Below, one piece after another: positions 47,488 to 57,646 of a DNA stretch of 64,000 nucleotides (position 1 is the first letter of the stretch; each line of letters opens with the position of its first letter). The translations under genes and the position numbers were made by a program. Source of the DNA: Hypomesus transpacificus. Its lineage: Eukaryota > Chordata > Actinopteri > Osmeriformes > Osmeridae. The notes beneath the pieces were generated by a model, which did no database searches, was not told the DNA's origin, and saw only the letters and a program-made list of their open reading frames with translations. The DNA lies in assembly GCF_021917145.1 (NCBI RefSeq), contig NC_061062.1, positions 1,072,186 through 1,136,185 on the forward strand, read 5' to 3'.

Positions 47488-47935
47488 CTGCTCACCTCCA
47501 GACCCCTGGAGCCAGGACACATGCCCCTCCCTGCCCACCTCCAGACACCTGGAGCCAGGACACATGCCCCTCCCTGCCCACCTGCAGACCCCTGGAGCCA
47601 GGACACATGCCCCTCCCTGCTCACCTCCAGACACCTGGAGCCAGGACACATGCCCCTCCCTGCCCACCTCCAGACACCTGGAGCCAGGACACATGCCCCT
47701 CCCTGCCCACCTCCAGACACCTGGAGCCAGGACACATGCCCCTCCCTGCCCACCTCCAGACACCTGGAGCCAGGACACATGCCCCTCCCTGCCCACCTCC
47801 AGACACCTGGAGCCAGGACACATGCCCCTCCCTGCCCACCTGCAGACCCCTGGAGCCAGGACACATGCCCCTCCCTGCCCACCTCCAGACACCTGGAGCC
47901 AGGACACATGCCTCTCCCTGCTCACCTCTCCCTGG
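47488..47935. repeat. Minisatellite, 43-bp unit, about 10 copies
   Basis: Units of CCTGGAGCCAGGACACATGC, CCCTCCCTGC and CCACCTCCAGACA, with two alternating variants (CCAGACACC and GCAGACCCC). All six frames show spurious open reading of 80-240 codons. Confidence 0.93.
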
Positions 47936-48423
47936 CTCCTTCTGGCAGACTGGTTCCCATCACACTGTCGGATCTCCCCTGTCCTTCACTCCTGATTCTG
48001 TGTTGACTCAGATAGGACTCAGGTGGCAGCGACTCTTTCCATTCTTTCCTGTCAGAGAGGAATTTGTGTTCTGTTTTTAATAGATTTTTACAACCAGCTC
48101 TGTTTCATTTGGGGATGTTGTTGATGCTTGAATCAAAGCTTGGTTTGTAAGGAAAGCCAAGCCAGTCTGTATCCATCCATTTACTACTGACTGTGTTCCT
48201 GCTCCATCACACCTGGCAGGGGTCCAGGAGGAGGGGGGCTAATCCCACCCTCCTACAGATGTCCATAGGGGGCCTGGCCTATGCTCCAAAACTGTCACAA
48301 ACGACCCATCTATCAGCCTGTTGAAGAGTCACAGTACATTAAATAACTATCCCCTTTTGAGTTCCTTCATCGTTTGAAGAGGAAAGGATGGGCTGCCTGT
48401 AGAGTACAGCAGGGCTGACTGCT
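47936..48423. other. Unannotated unique sequence
   Basis: No coding or RNA gene recognised. Confidence 0.3.
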
Positions 48424-48597
48424 CCTGAAGAGCTACCCTCCAGAAGGTTTTCGCTCCAATTCCAGTTATGACAAACAAGATCTAGCTTCTCAGCCAGATC
48501 ATTATCAGAATCATGTGTGCTGGATTAGGGATTAGTGTTGGAATCAAAACCTTCAAGACAGTAGCTCTCCAGGAACAGGGCTGGGCAGCCCTGGATT
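48424..48597. mobile_element. Palindromic MITE-like element
   Basis: The left arm GAGCTACCCTCCAGAAGGTT TTCGCTCC is the imperfect reverse complement of the right arm (GGAATCAAAACCTTCAAGAC AGTAGCTC). It is followed by the characteristic end CTCCAGGAACAGGGCTGGGC. This terminal sequence is a familiar short teleost DNA element. Confidence 0.55.
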
Positions 48598-51276
48598 ACA
48601 GTAACATGCCACTGTAAATCTTAGAGTCTTAGAGAGCTTCTCATAACTCATAGTTATGTTACAGTGCTGTTCCTGGGTGAACACAAACCATCTGTCTCAA
48701 TGTGTCCGGGCCACGGCCCTGTCAGTTTCCGTCTCCACTTTGAAAGCGGTGGGCTGGTGGTGTAACTGTAGTCTTGTGTTTGGAGGGTCCTGCGGTCCCC
48801 TGGCCCCCGTGTCAGCGTCGTCCTGCTCCAGCAGAGCATGTCCTGGAACACCTCCCGAACTCAGGGATCAGCTGACCCTGCTACAACACTCTTGTAGCAG
48901 CAGAGGGAAGCTGAAATCCCTTTCTCTCTGTCAACACCTTCACTCTGTCTTGGGTTCTTCTCTGATCTATGCTGCTCAAGGATGATTGGCTAGTCATGGT
49001 TCCTTCAGTGGAATATCCTGTTCCAGATATTTTGGAGTGGGTTTTTTTCCACGGTTTAGTGTCAGATTACATGTTGGGGTCATCAAAGGTTGTTTTCCTC
49101 TTGATTCTCCAGAGTTATGACCGTTCCCTCCAATACCCTCAGACCTGTTTACTTTCTTCATGGTATTCAACGAGCTTGATAACAACATCAATGAAAATCT
49201 CACACTTTCCTTTTTGAACGTGTCATTTTTCTCTGTATTTGGATGCAATCAGCTCAACATCAATCCAAGCCTCTGGTCTTTTAAGATTTAATCAATGTAA
49301 ACAACTAAAAAATGTACTTCAATAGACAATTTACTAACAAATGTGTTTCCTAAGCACTCAAGACAAATACGTACCATGTGGACTTGATTCCTGCCAAAAT
49401 GTGGTGATTTTATTAATCACCTCAGGAAATAACTTTCCTGCTAAAATAGACTGATAACGAGAGTGATTCCAAGAAGAAGAAAATTGTTGTTTATGAAGCC
49501 TGTTTATTTTGATTTGGACACCATTTGAGGATTATGGGTATTTTTGGGTCACTTTTCTTTGGGACTGAAAATGCATCGGACATTGGAGATTGTATTTGAC
49601 TTGAACAACTAATATACAATTCAAGAACATTCACCGTATCAAGGATAGAACGGCTCTGTAACAGAATGGGTAAATATATATTCTTAAAACACAAGATAGA
49701 AATCTTATCAACCAAACATCAAAAGGCATTCCATTAAAGACCAGATGATTCCAGTTATTATTTAACACAAAATTAGAGTAATTAAACTCCACAGAAATGT
49801 TGTTTACTCAGTTTTACATTTAGATCCTTTTGGGACACTTCTAAGGGAGATTTGGTCCAAACAACCTTTTAACCTGTGAATCAAAGATAGTTCTGGATCA
49901 AAGCTGTTCACTTTGAAGACTCTTATCGTCAGCAGACAGACTGCTGGATGAAAGTCACACCTCTTCAGTAGCTGTCAAACCTGTCCACAGCTCACGACGC
50001 CACACATGCTCTGAAGCCAAGAAGGGTTTCAAAGACCTGTTTGCACATGTTTTAACAATGCTGAGGTTGTCAGCATCTGCTGTGCCTGTCCCTTTTTCAA
50101 GGTCATCAGGCAAACCGGATGACTTTGCTTTAGTATGAACCTTAGGGGTCGCTTTGGGTCAAGAAAACCGAGCTGTAAATAAAATTCATGATTGTTATTG
50201 TTATTTCATATTCTGAAACAATGTGATGAATCACCCCGGTGACCCAGGTACAGAATTTCTGACCAGACCCCCCCGCCTTCCCAGAAGCTTGTCCGAGCTC
50301 TCACACTGAGAAACTCGCTGAACGGCAGAACGGCAGTGTGTGTGCAACGATTTAGGAAGAGCACAAGGTAAACAGGAAGAATCCTGCGTGTTCTTCAATC
50401 CAAAAATATGAAACAAAATGATACGTTTCTACATGAAACTATTTCACAAATCTTCAACAGTATTCTCAGCTGCATGCAGGGATCCAATCAGTTTAGTTTA
50501 ATGAGTTGTTGATGAACTGACATTACCAAGTGAGTTGAATACTGATAACATAGACATGTGGACTGAAAAAAAGGCTTTTGTGTTTGATAAAGTAATTAGG
50601 ACTCTCCGCACATCAACACAGATCCTTTCTCACAATGGCCCAGCATCTACATCATTGTCTGCTGTAAAGGAGACTTAGAAACAGTGGAAAAGCATTGAGA
50701 TCCGACCCCTGTTAGTCTGTGGGAAAAACGGTCTCCCCTTCCTGTTCCCTGAGAGTAAACGCTGTCCAGAAAAATAGCAGGAAACCACCATGGCCTTTTG
50801 ATATTTGCTAAGTGAGTCAGAGTAGTACATAAGTGTTTACAGTCCGCCTACAGTACAACAGAGCTGTCCGTCTCTATCATGCCCACGATCTCTGCTCTTT
50901 GGTAAATACCCCTGCAGGGAAACGCTAACTCAGCAGGGATTATAAGTATGTGTTCATTGAGCAGATGCTTTCATCCAAAATACATTCGATGTTACATAGG
51001 CCTAAAAGTTGTGTATTCCACGTGTGTGTGAGGGTAAGGGGTCATACTTACATTCAAATGGAGTTATGACACTTTTTAATGAGTAGAAATGTTCTAGTCC
51101 ATCTGGGACAGCAATACTGTCTCAATGTATGGATATGAATTATGCTAGCATGCAGCAGCGCTCCAGGCTAGCATGTTATCACCAAACCACGAACAAAGTC
51201 TTTCCACTTTGTCTCTCGGCAACAACATTCCTTATCCTCGTCTCGTCTTTTTTAGCGTTGCTCCCGGCCAACACAT
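48598..51276. other. Unannotated AT-rich sequence
   Basis: No exon recognised on either strand. It includes a diverged copy of the CATTTAGCAGACGC repeat (about 50955-51000, TTGAGCAGATGCTTTCATCC). Short open frames have no family signature. Confidence 0.35.
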
Positions 51277-51292
51277 CCAGCAGGGGGCGCTA
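51277..51292 (+). promoter_or_regulatory. Strong CTCF-like motif
   Basis: CCAGCAGGGGGCGCTA is an essentially perfect match to the CTCF core consensus (CCASYAGRKGGCRSTA-type). It stands in the gene-free interval between the RhoV-like gene and chac1, a plausible place for an insulator. Motif only; occupancy is unknown. Confidence 0.5.
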
Positions 51293-52793
51293 TTGCCTGA
51301 TTCCTGTCGGATGATCCTCAATCTGCTCTGAAAGACAACAAGTTGACTCAAGCAGTTTTTTCTCCGTTTCAGCACTGACTGGTTTGTGTTGACAACCAAC
51401 ACAGCGCGATATAGATGAGAGAGTGAGATAACGTCCCTCACCAAGCTGGATGACCATACAGTGGTCAGACAGTGTTGTCATGCTGCCTGGGGCTTCACTG
51501 TGGACTGCAATGCAAACAAAGAGCATGTGTTTACCAACCCACAGCCCCCTGCCTCAATAGTTTTGATTACTACACACTACACTACTTCATGTTGATTTGA
51601 TTCCCTCAGCACCCCCCCCCCCCCCCCTCCCCCTCCCCCCCCCCCCCCCCCCCCCCTCCCCTATCAGTGACAGCTGAGTCTTTTGAGGGATGATCTCACT
51701 GAGCCATTTCACCCCAGGGCCCAAACACCCTTCAGCCAGCCTGGTGGGCCAGGGTGTGCCTGAGTAAAAATGAGATTAGGGAAATGAAATTAAGAGCGTT
51801 GAAAGGGCCATACCACAGGGGTGGGCCTGGCTGACCAAGCACTGGACAGCTCTCTGGCACTGGGTCTAATTGGGTCAGACCAGGTTCAGACCCCAGTCCT
51901 GGCTCACACTGATTGGATTACGGGATCCAGAGGTTGTTAATTTGGTTGTGTGTGGATGAGGATGACCACTCACGGTGAATAACGGATGTATAAGGGCTTT
52001 CTCAATGTGATGATGATGGATAAATGTATGATTTGGATTTTTGCTGCGGTTTCTGTTACAATGCATGCATTTTTTCTGTTACAACACAGCGACTAATTGA
52101 AAGTAATATAACAGCATGTGTGGCTCTGTTGCTTATAAAAAAGAGCAGGCATCTCAGGAATGAAGCTGTGTGTTTTCCAGACTGCTTCGTCACAGCCCCT
52201 AACTCGTCTCCAGATATCCCTGGAACACAAGATGATTTCAATCTTTTCACATTTTTTGGAACTGTTCTACAATGTTGCTGAGTGTGATTGAGCTCATCCG
52301 CTGAGTGCTCAGAGATGGCAGGTTTACTGACCGGTCGTTAGCCTTTTTGATGTGTCATTAGCCTGGCTGGCCTCCTGTGTTGTGGGGATCCTTCTGACCC
52401 TGATGGGCTGATGTCCAGGGGGGGAGGGGGCCTCTGGGAGGTCAGCTGGGTCTGAGTGGAGGGGTCTGACCTGGGGGGCTGGCTCTTGTATCAAGGGGCA
52501 GGGGGCTTAAGTGTCCGGAGTCCATTAGGGCCCTAATCGCTTTCTCTTTAACGTACTTTGGGGGCGACCTTTAGGCCTCTGCTGACCGCACTGTGGGTGA
52601 AAGGTCAGGGTTCAGTCTGGGTACCACATTAGCATGCAGGTGGATCAGCGGGGCCAAAGGGTTTGGAGAGTGCGTCCTCTGTTCTGCTCAGCAAGAGGCT
52701 GAGGACTGGGATCTTTGTGAGGATGTGACCTCATGTGAGGATGTGACCTCATCCTCCACGTCTCCTCACTGTGCACTTTCAATGTGATGTGTG
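51293..52793. other. Unannotated sequence with poly(C) run
   Basis: No gene recognised. A C-homopolymer tract interrupted by a few T residues occupies about 51612-51660. A short tandem duplication of GAGGATGTGACCTCAT lies at about 52720-52752. Confidence 0.4.
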
Positions 52794-52908
52794 TGTCCTG
52801 GGTGTGTTCTGAGTGTGTTCTGGGTGTGTGTTCTGGGTGTGTTCTGGGTGTGTTCTGTGTGTGTTCTGTGTGTGTGTTCTGTGTGTGTTCTGTGTGTGTG
52901 TTCTGTTC
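52794..52908. repeat. Simple repeat of GTGTTCTG(G/T)GT units
   Basis: Imperfect 10-14 bp units of GTGTGTTCTGGGTGTGTTCT type, about 9 copies. Confidence 0.8.
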
Positions 52909-52937
52909 ACAAGACAATGGCTGGGTTTCCCTCTTTC

Positions 52938-53128
52938 AGGGATATAACCTCAGATAGGGTTTTAGACAGACAGAAGGGATATAACCTCAGAGAGGGTTTT
53001 AGACAGACAGAAGGGATATAACCTCAGAGAGGGTTTTAGACAGACAGAAGGGATATAACCTCAGAGAGGGTTTTAGACAGACAGAAGGGATATAACCTCA
53101 GAGAGGGTTTGAGACAGACAGAAGGGGC
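52938..53128. repeat. Minisatellite, 37-bp unit, 5 copies
   Basis: Units of GGGATATAACCTCAGAGAGG followed by GTTTTAGACAGACAGAA; the copies differ at only a few positions. Confidence 0.92.
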
Positions 53129-55664
53129 ACAAAACCAAACAGAAGGTTATGATCAAATTCAAAACCATTCTCTAAATCTAAGTCGTTATTAAGACTTGAG
53201 GGTTTAATGCAACTTTCACATGGTCTCTGTCTTCTGCATGAAGAGATTCATCTCATCTAATTTGATTTGTTTTGATTTTGTCTTTAATGTCCACTTACAG
53301 TGAGGCCTGGCGTGTGAGATAATGGGGAGGGTCAGGGATGATGGTATGGTCTGTGTCAAGCCTCTCAGGCCATGCTGTGGCTTAGTGACCCCAAGGTCAC
53401 TGTTTCACTCTTCACCTCTCCAAGGACTGCCGACAGAGCCTTTGTGAGGGTCTGTTTATTGATTGCTTCGCCCTAATCATCAAGTCCTTCAGAGCTGTTA
53501 GGCTGACAGCTTACTACATTCTGGAAGCTGTATAACAGTCCTCATTCATCATTCATACGTAGACCAGCATGTCCAGATTACCTCCCTCGGAGCCTCTGCA
53601 AGACGAAGGCTGTTGAGAAACTTGAGACCTGTAGCTTCAGCAGTAGCCTCGTAGACACGTGTGTGTGTGTGCTTCATTCAGCTAGGCTTTTAGTCAAGAC
53701 TGACATTACTTACACTTGTATATTGTGGACATTCTTCTTTTGTTAGGTAATGATTCTATTTGGACTGCAGACTGGATACTTAACAAACAAAACATGGGTG
53801 AAGGTTTGAGTCAGCAGGATTTGGCACCTAATTGTAAAGAAACAGGGTGAGTTTCATGAGTCATCTGATTGATAGTTTAACCTCTCATGTGAGGATATTC
53901 AAAGCTCTTCACAACAACAATTACCCAAACACAGAGTGGTAGTCAAAGCCGACTTAGAAGTGTTGGGATGGGTTCTATTCCCAGGTTCTCTCCCCCCTCC
54001 TGTGAACATGTTCACCTCGTCTCTCATAAAGCCATGTTTCCTGCCACAGCTTCACGGCACTGAACTTTCACCCAGTTATAAGCAGACTCTTTGCAACCTC
54101 GACCGGGCTTAAAAAAAATCAATAAATGTAGCCATTCTGGTTGGTTGCGCACGTGTTTCTGTAACGTGATCAAACTCCAGAGACGCAGGCTAGGGAAGCC
54201 CTTCTCCTGCCCCTTCCTCTCCTCACTGCTCCTCTCACACCTGTGTGGGTGTCTACCAGGGACAGAATGTACTCTCGCTGAGGGATTCGTGTGTATTCGT
54301 GAGGACACTCCAGTAAACAGATCCCTCCCACCGCTGGAAGAGCAACACGCTCTGTTTAGATGACAGCAATTCATCCCAATGTCAACACACTGTGTGAATT
54401 CTGCACAAGGAGCAGGACTTGCTGGTTAGTCATTAAATGTTTCTTCACAACCTCAGCCTGTCACCCACAGACCAGCTGACTGGTGTACCGTGCTTTTAAA
54501 CACCCAACTTTAACCTATGATATAACTGTACCGTTACTTTTACGGTTGGCTTTTAAGAGGCAGGAATGTTTCTACATTAGAGTTCTGACGAGATTACCTT
54601 TGTTCTGTTCTTTATAAAGGAATGAAAGTTTGTCTTTCAGTTTAGTAAAAATACGATATAAATATGGATGGTCTGGTGTTTTTCTGCTACCGGACTTTTA
54701 AAGTATATTAGATGCATAGTCATGGTATTCATTTGGAACTGTGCCATGAACATAACTGTTCTTCACCATATAGGAGTCCACCGGTGAGATCATGTACAGT
54801 GATACCTGTAACAGGAGACTTTGATTTATGTGCTCTGCATGCTGTGAGTGCACGTGCTGAAAACTGTTTGTGTAAGAACAAATATTTGATCCTAACACGG
54901 AACCTTCTTGGAAGCCGCTTGTTAAAAAAAAATTGCGGCCACAAAAATGTTTTAATGTTAAACAAAGTAGTGGCTTATACTAAAAGGTCTAGTAAAGATT
55001 TTAGTTTCAGAACTTTTATTCAAATGGATTCGGAATGAGAAAGAAAAAAATACACAAAAATAATAACTTTTATAAAAAGTTAAATAAACATGTTAAAACA
55101 CAATGCTTTGAGCGACACAATAATCTTCACAAGCCTCTACAAATGGAACAGTAGATTACCTACATCTCAAACAGTTTAAAACAGATACAGTCATACGGCA
55201 TGTACATGTTAAAAACAAGCATGTACAATCATATTCTTCAAGACTTCAAATGGACTTTAAAACAGTACCGCATGTTCAATTCAAACAACATTCAGGAGAA
55301 TAATACAGTGCCAAAGTCCATCAAGATTGGACATGTAACAATATCAAATATTATTGTTCCTCAACAACCATGTAAGAGCTTATTGTCAAACGGTACGAGT
55401 CTTTATTTTGCAACAGAAAGTCAGAACGCCTATACAGACCTTCTCACTAAATAAACTGTACATCTGTTATCATTGCACTTTCAGCATGTAACCGACAAAC
55501 TCATCTATCAATCTCACAGGCATTTATAACCACAATCATTCAAACAAAAAAAGCACGGACGACATCAACCCTGTTTAAGAGCGGAGCGTCTCATGCTGTC
55601 TTCACAGTAGTGTTGTTGATGTGGTGGGACTGTCTGGAACAGTGGCGTCCGGCTGCCAAAAGTG
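53129..55664. other. chac1 downstream sequence and probable 3' UTR
   Basis: No coding exon recognised. Minus-strand AATAAA candidates for chac1 are at 55402-55407 and 55015-55020. The right part is AT-rich, as expected of a vertebrate 3' UTR. The rest is unremarkable unique sequence. Confidence 0.4.
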
Positions 55665-55797
55665 TCCAGCCTGACGTCACAGCAGGTGTCCAGCCTGACG
55701 TCACAGCAGGTGTCCATCCTGACGTCACAGCAGGTGTCCTGACGTCACAGCAGGTGTCCTGACGTCACAGCAGGTGTCCAGCCTGACGTCACAGCAG
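55665..55797. repeat. Tandem CRE repeat overlapping the chac1 stop codon
   Basis: Units of about 24 or 20 bp containing CCTGACGTCACAGCAGGTGT. The perfect palindrome TGACGTCA occurs six times, starting at 55672, 55696, 55720, 55740, 55760 and 55784. The last copy includes the chac1 stop codon (TGA at 55791-55789, minus strand), so the unit appears to have been seeded from the coding end CTGCTGTGACGTCA. Confidence 0.95.
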
Positions 55798-56741
55798 GTT
55801 GGCCTCTTCAGCTGAGAGCAGGAGGGCCAACGCCGCCGCCTCGATGGAGAACAGGTGATCGTCCTCGACCTCGGGACAGCACAGCCTCATGAAGTCAGCC
55901 AGGCGGAGGAGGTACTCGATGTTGTGGCCCGTGTTGCCCCTGCTGGTGGCGATCTGGGCCGCGATTTCGGACGGGGTGGCGGGCCCAAGGTAGATGGGGT
56001 TGTCTGAGGTAGCGAGGTACACCAGGGCCAGTATCTTACCCTGGCTCTTCTCTCTAGGAGAAAACTCCACCATCTTGGTGACGTAGCCCCCTAGCACGGC
56101 CTCCCTCACATGGAGGTACTGCAAGCCCTCCTCCACCTGGGAATCAGTGACCTCGTACGCAACCCCCCAGGTGCAAGCCTGTGGAGGACAGGAAGTGGAC
56201 GTCAGAGATTTTTTAGCGGTAGAGACAGAATTAACTCTGATCAAATATTGTAGACATTATGAATGAAACATTGACTGATTTGGTTTGAAATTTCATTTTG
56301 ATCATTGCCTTGATGCAAGAAACAGGACTGAGTTCCTAGAAGCATTCAGTAGTTTAATTAGCTTGAGGTTTAAATACTGAAAGTTGTTGTCAGACTGTCC
56401 ACTTACATCATGATCCTCCACCAGAGTGACAACTCTTCCAGGCTGGAAAGAGAGAGCAGACATCAGTATAAACCTTAAAAACATCCAGAAAAATTTTACT
56501 CTCGCCTTAAGCCAAAAATGTGGCTGCAGTTTGACCAACTGAAACCACATATTTAAAAGTAAAACCTTACCATGTCTTTGTCTCCTCGATGGAAATTATC
56601 TCCATGCCAGAAGCGCCTCTTATATCCCTTAATATAGCCGACTTTGCTCCTCATGAATTTGAAGTCTGGTTTCCAAACTAAAGAGCCATATCCGAAGATC
56701 CACAGACTGCTTTTCTCTGCAATAATGTCCTGGAGCTTCAT
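55789..56741 (-). CDS. chac1: Glutathione-specific gamma-glutamylcyclotransferase 1
   Basis: Role (family knowledge): cleaves cytosolic glutathione to 5-oxoproline and Cys-Gly. It is induced through ATF4-CHOP in the unfolded protein response and reported to antagonise Notch maturation. Three exons: 56741-56571 (ATG), 56442-56407, 56178-55789 (TGA), giving 198 residues against 222 in human. The difference lies mainly in a shorter N terminus. The substrate loop FGYGSLVWKP is at 16-25. The catalytic glutamate is E95 in VREAVLGGY, equivalent to human E115. Also present are RRFWHGDNFHRG, PGRVVTLVEDHD and NIEYLLRLADFMRLCCPEVEDDHL. All ChaC-family landmarks are intact. The neighbours, a RhoV-like gene and dll4, reproduce the human 15q15 cluster, supporting chac1 rather than chac2. 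Stop codon and 3' flank lie in a CRE-containing tandem repeat. Confidence 0.95.
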
Positions 56742-57637
56742 CGCGCTGCGCTTCGTTGACAGCCAGATTTAAAAGTGCAAATGGATGAGTTTTTGTGAAG
56801 CAACTCCGATTTGATTAATGATGGTCACTCTGCTTTCTTATGCATTCCAATGCACTAGACTTGGCACAATTTCTGTTTTTTTACAATCCCCTATTTTCAA
56901 GCATGACTCCAGAATGCCAAGTCATACTCGTGCTTATTCTGTCGGCGTATTTCAGGACGGCTCGTTCTCTGTGCTCACAGGACACTTCAATGTCCCAGCT
57001 ACTTTATCTCAGTGGTGCAGACACGTGTACTTGTTGTTTGGAACGCTACAGTACGGGACGTTCTTGGCCAATGGTATCCTAGAAGAGGCTGTCCTAGATG
57101 TAACGAAACCAATCCCATCCCACTCGCGAGCATGGCAGTGCAGGAGAACTGTCAGGCAACGATTTACAGTTTCGCTTGTTTTATTTGACTCGACAAAAAC
57201 AGACATAGGCCCAACATGAACCCACACACACACTCGCGTGCAAAGTTTTAGTTAACGGGTTCGACCCGTGTCCAAAATGGTTTATTTATTTCACGTTATT
57301 TTCACGCGATGATTGAACCACGATGCACCGTTGATCGCAAAGGAAGTCGCTCAATATATGTAAAACTTTGTGTAACACTCAGTACGATCAGTGTTTAAAA
57401 AAGATAGGAGTAGGTTTTGGTTTCGTACAGTGTTTATTTTTCTATAAGAACGTTTTGTATATAAGCTATCTGGTATTATTACTGTCACGACATCCCAGTC
57501 AATCGAAACTTGTCACTGTATTAGCTCCCGCTATATCCTTGAGTGTCTAACGGGCAGTGGTATCTCAGTAACAAATCAGATTAACTATATATAGCGGCAT
57601 TAGCTTGACACAATACGTCCCAGTACTTCTAAAGCTC
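56742..57637. other. chac1 upstream region
   Basis: It should hold the chac1 promoter. The minus strand has a TTTAAA about 28 bases before the ATG and a TATATATA at about 57585-57592. A divergent plus-strand open frame at 56818-57219 (133 codons from a true ATG) has no recognisable family and is not called as a gene. Confidence 0.4.
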
Positions 57638-57646
57638 ATTGCGTCA
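57638..57646 (-). promoter_or_regulatory. Candidate ATF4/CEBP composite (CARE/CRE-like) site
   Basis: The minus strand reads TGACGCAAT, the half-CRE/half-CEBP composite recognised by ATF4-type heterodimers. It lies about 900 bases upstream of the chac1 ATG and just upstream of a TATATATA. CHAC1 is a known ATF4 target, so the position is suggestive, but a 9-base match can be chance. Confidence 0.3.

Noticed and set aside
47200..48080. Several 177-241 codon frames between the Rho gene and chac1
   Set aside because: All derive from the 43-bp minisatellite (repeated LEPGHMPLPAHLQ or ACVLAPGV peptides), with open frames on both strands.
45621..55664. VPS18 expected between the RhoV-like gene and chac1 from human synteny
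   Set aside because: No frame or exon resembling VPS18 was seen in the interval; absence judged by eye only.
56818..57219. 133-codon frame divergent from chac1
   Set aside because: Starts at a true ATG, but I recognise no family, no splice context and no repeated motif. Length is compatible with chance. Kept only as a point to check.
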